From contig CASHTG010000001.1 of NCBI GenBank assembly GCA_949357655.1, forward strand, positions 2,170,001 through 2,234,000: a DNA stretch of 64,000 nucleotides, given 5' to 3'. The notes under the pieces are model-generated. The model was not told where the DNA came from. It searched no databases and saw only the letters and a program-made list of their open reading frames with translations. This DNA is from Parascedosporium putredinis (lineage: Eukaryota; Ascomycota; Sordariomycetes; Microascales; Microascaceae). Shown piece by piece: positions 36,961 to 47,128 of this stretch. Each line of letters starts with the position of its first letter. Position 1 is the stretch's first letter. The position numbers and the translations under genes were made by a program.

Positions 36961-37403
36961 TACACACCTACGCACTCATTCGCATATATATTCGCATCAG
37001 CGTCAAGGCGCGCGTGTACACACGCTCTTGTCCATCTCACCAGCACGCCACGCCAAAGTGAAACTTGTAAACCTACGCGCAATCTCAATTTTCTCGCACG
37101 AACAACGTAGGTAGGGCACAATCGTTTCCGCACCCGGCCGCTCTACACCGAGAAGACCAACCGCTAAGGCGCGTAGTAGTTGTCTTGTCAACAACATCCC
37201 CGTCTTGCGTCAGTGTCCATGAGCTTCATCGACCACTAAAAGGAGTATTGAACACCCACGGAAGGAGGTATCTTGTCTCCTAGCTGAACCCGGCCCGCGG
37301 ACATTTTGGCCAGCTAGCGCCGACAAAGTCAACTTCAACCCAGAGTTCTTGGGGAACCGTTCCAATCTGAAGTGAAGAAACTGCTTTGGACATCCGAGAC
37401 AAG

Positions 37404-39493
37404 ATGAAGAAAGGCTACGGTACCGGGGTTCCCGCCGGAACCTCCAAGGTGCGGCGAAGGGAAAAGAGCTTCCCCTTTCCCGAAGCAGCAGATGCTTATT
37501 CTTGGTTTGTCATATCCTCCCTCCCTGCACCACGGCGAAATGGTGGAGGCGCCCGGCATCTGGAAGAGGGTGTATCTTACTAACACGGGTCGGTAACCAC
37601 AGCGCTCTGCCGGATCTGTGAGCCTATTGCTTTCATGTCCATTTTCCCTTACATCTACTTCATGATTGAAGACTTTCACATCACGGATGATCCCAACAAG
37701 ATCTCCGTGTATGCTGGGATGGTCACTTCGGCGTTCACCTTGGCAGAGTTCTCTACGGGCGTCTTGTGGGGAAGACTTAGCGACAGGCTTGGCCGCAAGC
37801 CTATCCTTCTCATGGGCCTAACGGGAACTGCAATCAGTGCTTTGATCTTTGGATTTGCGCCTAGCCTCTCCGTTGCCCTTTTTGCAAGGGCAATGGGTGG
37901 TCTGCTGAATGGGTACGCCACCCCCTGGCCCTGGCCCCGGCCACCGCAACCCCAGACCCTCGGGACGTTGAGCTAACTTGGTTGTTGCAGAAACATTGGG
38001 GTTCTACAAACCACGGTTGCAGAGCTTGTGACTGTCAAGGAACACCAGCGTAAGTCATGATCACCTAGATCTTCCCCCGCCAAACATGGCAGAACAAGGA
38101 AGCGTAATCGGCCATCCGCTCTAACCTCAGTCTTAGCACGAGCATATACGATCATGCCTCTGGTGTGGTGTCTTGGGTGAGTGACCTGATGTAGAAATGT
38201 TAAAGTGAGAGCATGAGCTGACGAGCATGGGTAGATCGATTATTGGTCCCATGATTGGCGGCGCCCTCGCCCGGCCCTGCATTAGTTATCCCGACCTGTT
38301 TCCCCGGCACGATCTGGGAGAAGTACCCGTACCTGTTGCCCAACCTGTTCAGTGCCATTGCGGTCTGCTGCGGTGTGTTGATTGGCATCCTTTTCCTGGA
38401 GGAGACACATGCCGGAAAGAGGGAAAGGCGCGACCCCGGAATCGAGCTCGGGAAGCGGATCAGCCAATGGCTTTCTATCAATACGTGCCGAGTTTCTGGT
38501 CGAAAGGCCGAGAAGCAGCCCCTATTGAACGAGTATGAGCAACTGCCTGGTTACGAGACGACGGAAAACTCTCCCGAACTCACGTCAAGCCCTGGGTCAG
38601 GCGCACCGGAGCCTCTGACCTCGAATCTACCGGGGAGATTGCTGTTCCAGTAAAGCAGAGCAACGTGATCTTCACCAAGCCTGTCGTCCTTAACATCATC
38701 TCCTACGGTATCCTTGCATTGTAAGTCTACGATATCAGCGCTTCCCTGTTGGTGGAGGGATGGAGGGTGCCAATCTTGGAAATAGCCATGGATAAGCTCG
38801 CTAACTGACAGTAAAATCATAGCCACACTATGACGTTCGATCAACTCTTCCCGGTCTTCCTTAGCACCACTCCCCCGAACCTGTGACAGAGATTCAGCTT
38901 CCGTTCAAATTCGTCTCCGGATTCGGGCTGGACACCAAGGAGATTGGTGTCATCCTTGCTGTGCAAGGCTTCTATTCCATGGTATCAACCGTCTTTCTCT
39001 TCCCGCTCGTTTGCCAGAAGCTGGGCGCACTGAAGCTGTTCAGGCTTTTGGCAATCTCATACTTCCTCCTGTACTTGATGACCCCGTACGTGGTTCTCCT
39101 GCCGGAGCGCTATCGTATGGTCGGCATCTACATCATGGTCATTTGGAAGTGCACATTTTCCACCATGGCCTACCCTAGCAACGCCATCTTGCTGACCAAC
39201 TCGGCGCCAACCCTCCTGTCGCTGGGGACCATCAACGGTGTGGCGGCATCCACGGCTAGCCTTTGTCGCGCATTTGGGCCAACGATTTCAGGATTCCTGT
39301 ATTCTCTTGGCCTTCAGAGCGGCTACTCCGGGTTGGCGTGGTGGTGCAGCGGTGCTGTTACCATCGCTGGCGCATTTTGAGTCTACGACTTACCGAACCT
39401 CGTGGTCGTCTTGACGAGGCCGATGAGAACCCCAACGACGCCCCCGAGCATACGGCCGAAGCAGGCTCAAGTGGCCAAGATCGCAGCCACTAA
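37404..39493 (+). CDS. Major facilitator superfamily transporter, DHA1/ZIFL-like (YCR023C type)
   Basis: A 12-helix proton-coupled carrier is expected; relatives include plant zinc-induced facilitators and yeast YCR023C, but the substrate here is unknown. Six exons are visible: 37404-37504, 37603-37912, 37991-38049, 38137-38176, 38235-38720 and 38823-39493, giving about 555 aa. Landmarks are FPKQQMLILALCRICEPIAF opening helix 1, motif A GRLSDRLGRKP between helices 2 and 3, RAYTIMPLVWCLGSIIGP, a hydrophilic central loop (about 38400-38640), then six further helices with FKFVSGFGLDTKEIGVI and a tail GRLDEADENPNDAPEH. At least five shifts are needed: T3 at 37476-37478 and at 38299-38301 each one base too long, G4 at 38632-38635 and C5 at 38872-38876 each one base short, and an unresolved one near 39375. 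All lie inside otherwise conserved sequence. Confidence 0.87.
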
Positions 39494-41470
39494 TCCTTGG
39501 ACGAACGTTTACGAAGAATTTGAGTGTATTTCTCCCCGTCGCCACGGCCTGTCATCTTGCCATTCAGCAGGCAGACCTTTTTCTTCTTTTTTTTTTTTTT
39601 CGCTTTCTTTTTTCTCTTCTTCTTTTTGCTTTTTGGACGACATAATAACCTCTTTGGTTTTTCTTCTTTTTAATCGCCATGAACACCTTCCCATTTCACT
39701 TTTTGTTTTCTCTTTCAGGCGTTGGTCCTTCAGCCCTACGTGTTCTAACGACAAAAGACTAGGGGATGGCGTTCTTCACGGAAATTATAGACGGTTTTGT
39801 TTTTTTCCCTTGCACTTGTTTCTTGGGATGGAGGACAAATTAATAAAAGCATGGGTGTGGCAATCATTCGGGGTGTGGCTGATGATGGCGAAGGCTGCTC
39901 GTCGTTTTTCTTTTTCTTTTCCCCCTTCCTCCCTTTTGCTTTTCTCTTTGCGCCTTGGTCCTGTCTCCTGTTTCCTATACAGCTTTGTTTGATGGCTCAG
40001 GCCATTTGTCGTTTTCATAATACCCCTGTCGTGGTTGCTGGTGATCTCACGAGACAAGCTACGTGCTGCCGGCCTTTTGGTTGAGTTGCCTGGGCCTGGC
40101 TTTTATACACTTGGTGTTATCTTGATAGGTCATGGGAGGGCTTGTTGTCTATGACCCAAACAGTCCTCTCTGCCTTGCAAGGAAAACAAAAACAAACCCG
40201 AAACCGAAACCGACATCAGAAGGAAAGGGGAAGAATGGAAAAGGAAGCCAATGGGGATGGCTCGGAGCTGGAAGTAGATATGATACCATGAAGATACCAA
40301 AGCAGGATATACTTATATATAGTCGAATATAGACGGATTTCATAAATAAGCTGAGACTTTGTTTCCAACCTTGCTTTAGAATCCGCAACCCTGAAATCCG
40401 GGGCGGCTTGCTGGACTTTGTGGCTAGACACGACTCGGGCGCGAACAAGAACAGTGTATTCTTTGAGGGCGACAGGTGGAGAGCCGATTTCGAGTGCAGT
40501 TATCTCCCTACAGCACCAACTTGGGGTGGTGGGTGGTACCCGGTGGCATGCCAAAGGAGTATTGAATACAATGGATCCATCATGGATGTATATTGAAGAG
40601 CCCTCGATATCGGAAGCCCGCTTCTAAACCCACCACGCAACCCGGTGGCCGAGTTCAGCGGCAATAACCCATGGGGTTCAAGTAGCGTCGAGTACCATTG
40701 CCTTCAAATATGACTCCAAGTCCAAGGAAAGGCGAGAAGTAGTTAAAGGGTCTCTTGTGCAAAATGCTGTAATATCCGGCCTTGAGCATTAAGCTTGCTT
40801 GATCAATTGGAGCTTGAGAGGGAGAGGGTTGCCCTGAGAGCTGGCTCGGCCGTGTTACCCCCACCAGGGAAACTTGGACGTGGAGATTACGAGATCAATC
40901 AATTGGTGCATGGAACTGTTTCCTTTTCCCCGTTCCCTCCCCCTCCCCACCTCGCGTCTACCAAAAAAAAAAAAAAAGAAACCAAGGGACCGACCCCCAC
41001 CACGCGAATAGTAGAGACCAAAAATCAACCACTCATCAATTGACCTTGTGCCGCGGCCGGGTCACCGAGTTCCCGCCTTCCCAACAAGTACCAGTTCTTG
41101 AATCGAATGCGGCAAAATTTCCCCACCGCCCGCCGTTTCGCAAACTACATCCAAAATCTTCCCTCCTCCATCCTCTCTTTTCACCCCCGAAAAATACCCC
41201 CCTTCGAGCCGAGCCGGCTTCATTCCACCCGCACCTCGATCGTCCGGGCCCTCACCAATGTCTGTCCGAGCTCCGAGTAGATGACATCCGCCCCTCATTC
41301 TCTCCGCTTAATCCCGCCTTCGCCCCTCGATTGACGCCGCGACGTTTCCCCCTCCTCCCTCCCTCCGCTCCACCTGGAATCGTCAGCCCCTCCCCTTCTT
41401 CCCCCCTCGTCCGGGTCTATAATCGCGCTCTCCTCCTCCCCAGCCCCGGCGCAAGCCAGCCCGCGGTACT
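39494..41470. other. Intergenic region and leader of the transcription factor
   Basis: About 2 kb between two + strand genes. It holds pyrimidine tracts after the MFS stop (39580-39635), an A15 run at 40963-40977 and a C/T-rich leader with three upstream ATG frames directly before the transcription-factor start. Confidence 0.6.
41107..41334 (+). promoter_or_regulatory. Chain of three upstream ORFs before the Zn2Cys6 factor
   Basis: In the presumed 5' leader a 57-codon frame runs 41107-41280. A second ATG at 41258 encodes MSVRAPSR and stops at 41282-41284. A third ATG at 41281 overlaps that stop as ATGA and runs 17 codons to 41334. No further ATG occurs before the main start at 41471. If the transcript begins upstream of 41107, these could limit translation of the main frame. 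The transcription start is not known, so the regulatory role is inference. Confidence 0.4.
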
Positions 41471-44400
41471 ATGCCCAACTCACAGCATGATCCGCCCTCT
41501 CCGGATCATCAACCGGCAAAGCGCCAGCGCCAGATCTCCGTGGATCGCACACCGCCCTCGCCCGGGCATGAACAGTCTTCTCCGAGCGTCGATGCGCACG
41601 CGCATGCCAAAAGTGCGGCCGGGCATAGCTCCAACTTTCGCAACGTCAGCGCCTGCAACCGGTGTCGATTACGCAAGAATCGCTGCGACCAAAAGCTGCC
41701 GAGCTGTACCAGTTGCGCAAAGGCAGGGGTTGCTTGCGTCGGCTACGACCCGATTACGAAAAAGCAGATTCCAAGAAGGTATGTCGTTGCGATTTCCTGT
41801 GTTGAGAAGCGCCGGCTTTTGCTATTGCCCGTGCTCGGAAGGAGAGGCGCGGGGCCAGGGAAAGGGCACACACTCTTCAAGATCCTCTCTCCTCGCAATG
41901 GTGCTTTAGGCTGACTCGTATACGCCCCGGATAGCTATGTCTTCTACCTAGAGACGCGCGTCGAGCAATTAGAAAATCTTCTTGTGGAGAACAAAATCTC
42001 ATTTCCGCCCGCCGAAGATCTCGAGCTATGTTCGCGGATCGGTTCCGGGCCCCGGGGCGGCCCTCCGGCGCGGAGACGGGTGTTTCCGAATCACCCGCCA
42101 GCAAGAAGCAGTCTACTACCGGATCCGATTCGGCGGCCCCCGCTCGCCGAGATTCCAAGGCTTCGGGCATGCCCAACATTGTCAGCTCTACCAAGCCACG
42201 CTCCCTCGGTGCCACGTCGGGCGTCTCCTTTGCCCGAGTCGTTCTAGCCGCGGTCCAGTACTCGGTATCCGATCAGACATCAAACCCGGACAAGCCCGGC
42301 GTTCCTAACGCGTCCGCCACTTCTACCGCCAATCCCTCCGCTACAGCTGCTGCACGGGCGTCGGCGGGCGCATCTACGTCCATGAGAGAATCTTTCTTTG
42401 GCCTCCATACGAAACCTAGCATTCGACCTGCAGGCTTCCCGAACAAGGAGGTTGGTGCCAAACTCGTAAACCTCTACTTTCAGCATGCCAATCCTCAGAT
42501 ACCAATCCTGCACCGCATAGAGTTTATGGAAATCTTTGACCGGGTCTACTCGACAAAGCCCGACGCTCGAGCGCCCCGCGACTTGTACATGCTCAACATG
42601 GTATGCGCCATCGGCTGCGGTGTTATCGTGGATGATGGACCGAAACCCGATCCCCGGTCAAGTGGAAGTGGCATGGATATCGATCAATCGAAATCAGTTC
42701 AGGCCGAGCCCGAAGAGTACCACGCCAGCGCCATTGTGCACCTCGAGTCGTGTCTTAGCAACAGCGGGAACAGCCTTGAGGTGCTCCAGGCCGTCCTCTT
42801 ACTAGCCGATTTTGCCCTCCTCCGACCAGTGCCCCCGGACTATGGTAGGTTTACTTCATCGCGCGTATCCTTTCGTCTCTTTTTCACCTGGTGGCTAACC
42901 CTGGGGGTGGGAACTCAATAGGTACATCGTTGGTGTCGCCATGCGCCTCGCTATCGATCTCGGGCTCCACTCGGAAGACGGAAGTGACGGAGATGCTGCA
43001 AGTTCGGCCGCGAAGGTGAAGCAGGAGAAGGATGAGAATCCCAGGCTTGCTGAGATGCAACCCAACGATAAGGGCAAGCGCCTGTATCAGCGAGATATGC
43101 GCCGTCGGCTCTGGTGGTGTACGTACGCCTTCGATCGCCTGGTGAGCGTGTCTGTCGGACGGCCCTTTGGAATCAGCGATCAGGTAATCACTGCCGAGCT
43201 CCCTTCCCCGGTCGACGACAAGTACATCACCAAGGCCGGAATCTTTGCTCCAGACGCGTCTGAACCGAGCTACAAGACTGTGGGATTGCACTACCTGAGA
43301 CTGCGCTTCCTCCAGTCCGAGATCCTCCAGGTCTTGATGTACAAGCAGACGCAGCTTGTACGAGCCAGCAGCCAAAATATCAACATCCCGGACATGCATA
43401 TCCGCCTCCCGTCGCCCTTCCTCGTCAACTTCGACTCGTTTAGGTCCTGGAGAATTGACATCGACCGCCGACTCTACGAGTGGCGCATGTCGGCGCCCTC
43501 GCACGAGCAAACCGGCGTTGCTTTCTCCACCGAATTTCTCGAGCTAAATTACTGGCAGGCCATCATTCTACTTTATAGGAACAGTTTGAGCGTGCCGCCC
43601 ATGTTTGAAGGAGAGTACAACACTTCGAAAGAGGTGGATAGTCCAGCGGGGTACCCCGCCGAACTAGACGAGGATGAGGACCGCATCTACCTCAAGGTTG
43701 CCGAAGCGGGCCAAAAGATCCTGCGCCTCTATCGCCAACTTCACCTGAATGGCCTTGTCAGCTACACTTACCTCTCAACTCACCATCTCTTCATGGCGGG
43801 CATCGCGTATCTGTATGCTATTTGGCATTCTCCAATCGTCAGGAGTCGATTAGTACGTAGCCCTTCACTATCCCCCACCCCCCCGGCTTCCCCTTACCTT
43901 CCTTATCCTCCACCCCTCTCTTAGATATACTTTTATTTTCATTCCCTTTCTCCCTCTTCAAGGGGTAACACTTGATCTTGTCTTTCCAATGCGTCATGTG
44001 CCAAATAGCTAACCCGACCCCTAGACGATGGATGAGGTGGACTTTACAATCCTTGCGGCGAAATCCGTGTTCACCGACATGATTGATAAATGTCTCCCGG
44101 CAGAAGCTTGCCGGGATGCCTTTGACCGGACGGCGAAGGCCACGATCAAGATGGCCAACCACAGCGGCGGGTTTGGCGGTCAGGGCTCTCGCAAACGTCG
44201 GTCCAACGGCCCCTCGCGGGACGGCCCGGGTATGGATTGGCGATCCTCCAGTGACAGCCCTTCCGCTACGAGCATTTCGGGCCAGACGTCCCGGAATAAT
44301 TTCAGCTTCGATGTGGACAACCTCTCATCCCCCGCCCTCTCTGCCGCGGGGAGATGCCTATATCCCCCGTATCTCGCGGAGCAAGACGTATGAAGACGCA

Positions 44401-44811
44401 TACAGCGTTATGCAGTCCCAATCAGCCCTGAGCCCCTCGGACGTGAGCGGGCCGGGAGCCCAGCAGAGCGCTTCCCCGATCGACCCGACGCTCCTCTCCA
44501 CGCCGGGCCTGAACAGGCGCATGGGCCAACAGCAAGGCGGGTCCGGGTTCCTCAGCCCGCAGCAGCGGCAACAAGGAGGGTTCCAGCCTAGCCTAAATGA
44601 TCAGCCGGATCTCCAGTCCATGGAATTCCTCCAGGCGTTGCAAGGCGGCATGCCGTCCGGGGATCTAGGGAGCGTCGACCCGCTGGGTTTCGGGCTGAGC
44701 TGGGACGCGGGGATCAACCAAGACCTAGACGGCCAACAAGTCAATCTCTTTGATGGCTTCTTCTTCGGGGGCCAGCAAGGCGGGGGCCTTGGGGGTGGTG
44801 GGGGTCAGTGA
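41471..44811 (+). CDS. Zn(II)2Cys6 transcription factor (Ppr1-like architecture)
   Basis: A nuclear DNA-binding regulator. The zinc cluster has Cys at about 62, 65, 72, 79, 82 and 89 with the canonical C-x2-C-x6-C-x6-C-x2-C-x6-C spacing. It is followed by the linker KKQIPRSYVFYLETRVEQLE, which resembles the Ppr1 type of dimerising linker. The middle domain (fungal_trans) is clear: NLYFQHANPQIPILHRIEFM, VGVAMRLAIDLGLHSE, RRRLWWCTYAFDRLVSVSVG. The C-terminus is Gln/Gly-rich, as in activation regions. Four exons (introns 41779-41934, 42845-42921, 43853-44024) give about 978 aa. Frame shifts: one between about 42010 and 42060; C5 at 42832-42836 should be C6, restoring PVPPGLWYIVGVAMRL across intron 2; G4 at 44348-44351 should be G3, restoring SAAGDAYIPRISRSKTYED. 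The target genes are unknown; the MFS gene upstream is only a neighbour. Confidence 0.87.
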
Positions 44812-45179
44812 ACAATCTCGACCGTTTGGGGTCAGCACCTATATGGGTTTTGGGATCGAGAATATGCTCTCGCACCGTTTTTCTTCTTTTTCTTTTCTCA
44901 TGGGGAGCTGGGGAATAGGATATTCCTTTCGGGTTGGGAACAATTTCTTTTGCTTCGTTGGTTCCGAAGTTTCAATACCCCTTGACAGTTAGCATCCTAC
45001 GGGTGTGGAATGTATGTCGTCAGTGTATGTGCAGCTATCAAGTCTCTGTATGTGTTGGATACACCAAACGGGCCAAGAAGTGGCTCTCAAGATCTAAACC
45101 AACAATCAATTCGGGAGTTCTGGAAAGCAGGTTCTCATTTTATCTTTTATTTAGGGATGAGACGACCTGGTTCCTCGCG

Positions 45180-45231
<52 letters not shown>

Positions 45232-45721
45232 CCTTGCTTGTCTGGTCTGTGATCTTCTTCTTCCTTTTTTCTCCCTCCTCCTTTTCACCACCTCCAGTGC
45301 AAACGTTAGGCGTCCGTTCCCCTCTGGTATCGAGGCAGACGACCCATTTGGTAGCCGTAGCCCAATATTGAAATTCCGAAGAGAATATTGAAGTGAGCGT
45401 AAGCATTGGAACGACCAACAATAACCTCACTCGCGGGGTGGCTTCCAGGCCTGGATAGACCATTGATGCCTTTGTCAACGCATCCATGTCAAAAATTGCG
45501 ATTATGCATTCCCTAATTTCCTACCAACGCCGTGGTACTCCACAACCTGAATTTGAATGTAATAAGTAGTGCCGGACGAGCTTAGCTTGTCCTCCTCCCT
45601 CCTCCTTCCTTCCCTTCCAATCAATGTCCCTATTTCTTTCTTTTTTTTTTTTGGGGGGGTTCCTTTCCTCTATCATCCCCCACTATTCATTCTCTTCTCT
45701 CCCCTTTTACGCCGTCAGAAC
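44812..45721. other. Convergent 3' spacer between the transcription factor and BUB3
   Basis: About 0.9 kb carrying both 3' UTRs, a (TC)22 microsatellite and T- and C-rich stretches near the BUB3 stop. No coding frame is convincing. Confidence 0.7.
45183..45226. repeat. (TC)22 microsatellite
   Basis: Twenty-two uninterrupted TC units in the convergent spacer. Confidence 0.95.
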
Positions 45722-47128
45722 TTATTTAGCCCCCTTGGGCTTGGCTTCAGCCTCGCCCAACTCTCGCACAAAGATCTTTGTGCGCCCTTCACCCGAGTAG
45801 TCTTCCTGTCCGGTCTCAAAGCCCGGGCAGATGCCAATGGCAAGGTGCCGCCCATCGGAGGAGAAGGCGAGCGCGGCGACGCTATCGGGGAACTTTTGGT
45901 ACTGCTTCATCCGCCTCTTGGCCTCGGCATCCCAGAGGGCGACGTGGCCATCGCCGCCGCCCGTGGCAAAGGTACCGTAGCCCGGATGGAAGACGAGGGC
46001 GTTGACGGGGTAGACGACGTCGCCATCGCCCTCGGGCGCGGCCTGCCTGTGGCACTTAAAGGCGTACTTGCGGGCCTGGGATTCGGCCGAGTCTTCGAAC
46101 CACTCCACGGCGACGCGGCCCTCGATACTACTAGTAGCGTAGCCGGCATCGTTGGGCATGCAGGAGACGGCGCGGGTGAGGAACTTGAGGGAGGACTCGC
46201 GCTGCTGCCAGGCGTCGAGGGAGGATGCGCCCGAGGAGAGGGCTTCGGAGGCCGCCGACAGGTCGTAGATGGAAACGAGGCGGGAGGTCATGGCCACGAC
46301 GAGCTTCGTCGAGCTCGCGGCGAGGGCGTGGGGCTTGCCCGGTAGGGTGACGGTGAGGGCTCGGCGGAGGGTTCTTGAGGCTGTGGAAGTGGAGAGTGGA
46401 GTCCCACGAGGCAGAGACGAGGATTCCTGTGAGAGAGCGTCGCGGGGGCGCAGAGTAGTCAGATTGCGCGCTCGCAGAGTAGTTGGGGGTTTTTTTGCGC
46501 CGGTAACGAGGCAAAGGAGACTGGCGCCGGGGTTTGGAATTTACCTTGATCGCGGCAGTAGACCACTCGCCTCACGGGCGCAGAATGCTTGCTCAGAACC
46601 GTTTGCTCACCAGTCGTCAAATCCAACCTGCAATAGCACGTCAGCACACGGCGCGGGGAACGACGGGGTGCTTACGCCCGGAGGCGAGCCAAAAAAAAAA
46701 GGGGCTCTTTACCTCAGGACCTGCCAGTCCATACCCGCGCTAAAGGCCTCGTCCGCATCCTCGCCAAAGCACACGTCCAGCACGGGCGCGCGATGCTCGA
46801 AGCTGCGCACCAGCTCGCCCTGGCCATCCTCGCCCTTGATATCGTACAGGTGCACGTGTCTATCCCAGGATGCTGCGAGGAGCTTCGTCGAGCTCTGGGC
46901 GCCGGGGGCGAAGGAGAGGGCGGATACCGCGTCGGCGGGAGGCGGCGAGAGCTCGTACTGAATTGCTACAAAATCGTTGGAAGCACGCCGCGATGGTGCG
47001 GCCCGGTTTTGCTGGTTAGCGGGCCGTGGTCTAACGCGTTGGGGAGGGGAGCGAGCAGAAGGTTTTGCTTTGCACCTTCTCATCGCACAATTGGGGAAGG
47101 GAGGGAGTGTGGGCTTACCAGGCGCCAT
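45722..47128 (-). CDS. BUB3: Mitotic checkpoint WD40-repeat protein Bub3
   Basis: Bub3 is a seven-bladed WD40 propeller that recruits Bub1 and Mad3/BubR1 to phosphorylated kinetochore MELT motifs in the spindle checkpoint. Four exons (47119-47128, 46713-46965, 46545-46627, 45722-46426) give about 350 aa, the normal size; the first exon is only 10 bp and gives MAPAIQYELSPPPADAVSAL. Blades are visible as LLAASWDRHVHLYDI, AFSAGMDWQVLRLDL, ILVSASWDSTLHFHSL, then the family signature YATSSIEGRVAVEW with KYAFKCHR, and ATGGGDGHVALWDAEAKRR. The SSIEGRVAVEW block and KYAFKCHR point to Bub3 rather than the relative Rae1. One shift is present: the coding-strand C3 at 46357-46359 should be C2, giving SLTVTLPGKPHAL. 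Introns of 85-153 bp are moderate. Confidence 0.92.

Larger units (their letters stand above)
18180..37403. other. 19-kb stretch without a recognisable gene
   Basis: I checked the reported frames on both strands and found no peptide with conserved motifs, no exon chain and no transposon-like protein. The composition is balanced rather than AT-rich, so it does not look like RIP-degraded repeat DNA. The contents are scattered microsatellites (TC, GA, GA/GT, CA), many homopurine or homopyrimidine runs (for example 20701-20745, 25673-25731, 30505-30562, 34850-34910, 36251-36295), short tandem repeats near 19.44-19.52 kb and an A13 run at 26770-26782. The last part should include the MFS promoter. 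Genes badly broken by indels, or noncoding RNAs, could be hidden here. Confidence 0.55.

Noticed and set aside
18180..37403. Transposon or RIP-degraded repeat island
   Set aside because: No terminal repeats, transposase or reverse-transcriptase peptides, and the base composition is not AT-skewed.
41040..41909. 289-codon frame overlapping the transcription-factor start
   Set aside because: It covers the C/T-rich leader and runs out of frame through the zinc-cluster exon and intron 1; the cysteine pattern lies in the frame starting at 41471.
42884..43510. 208-codon minus-strand frame
   Set aside because: Antisense shadow of the transcription factor's conserved middle domain.
37404..44811. Possible transporter-plus-regulator cluster (MFS and Zn2Cys6 factor)
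   Set aside because: Two adjacent common families without a synthase or tailoring enzyme nearby are not enough to claim a cluster.
45569..46345. 258-codon + strand open frame
   Set aside because: It is the antisense of the last BUB3 exon, which has clear WD40 motifs on the minus strand.
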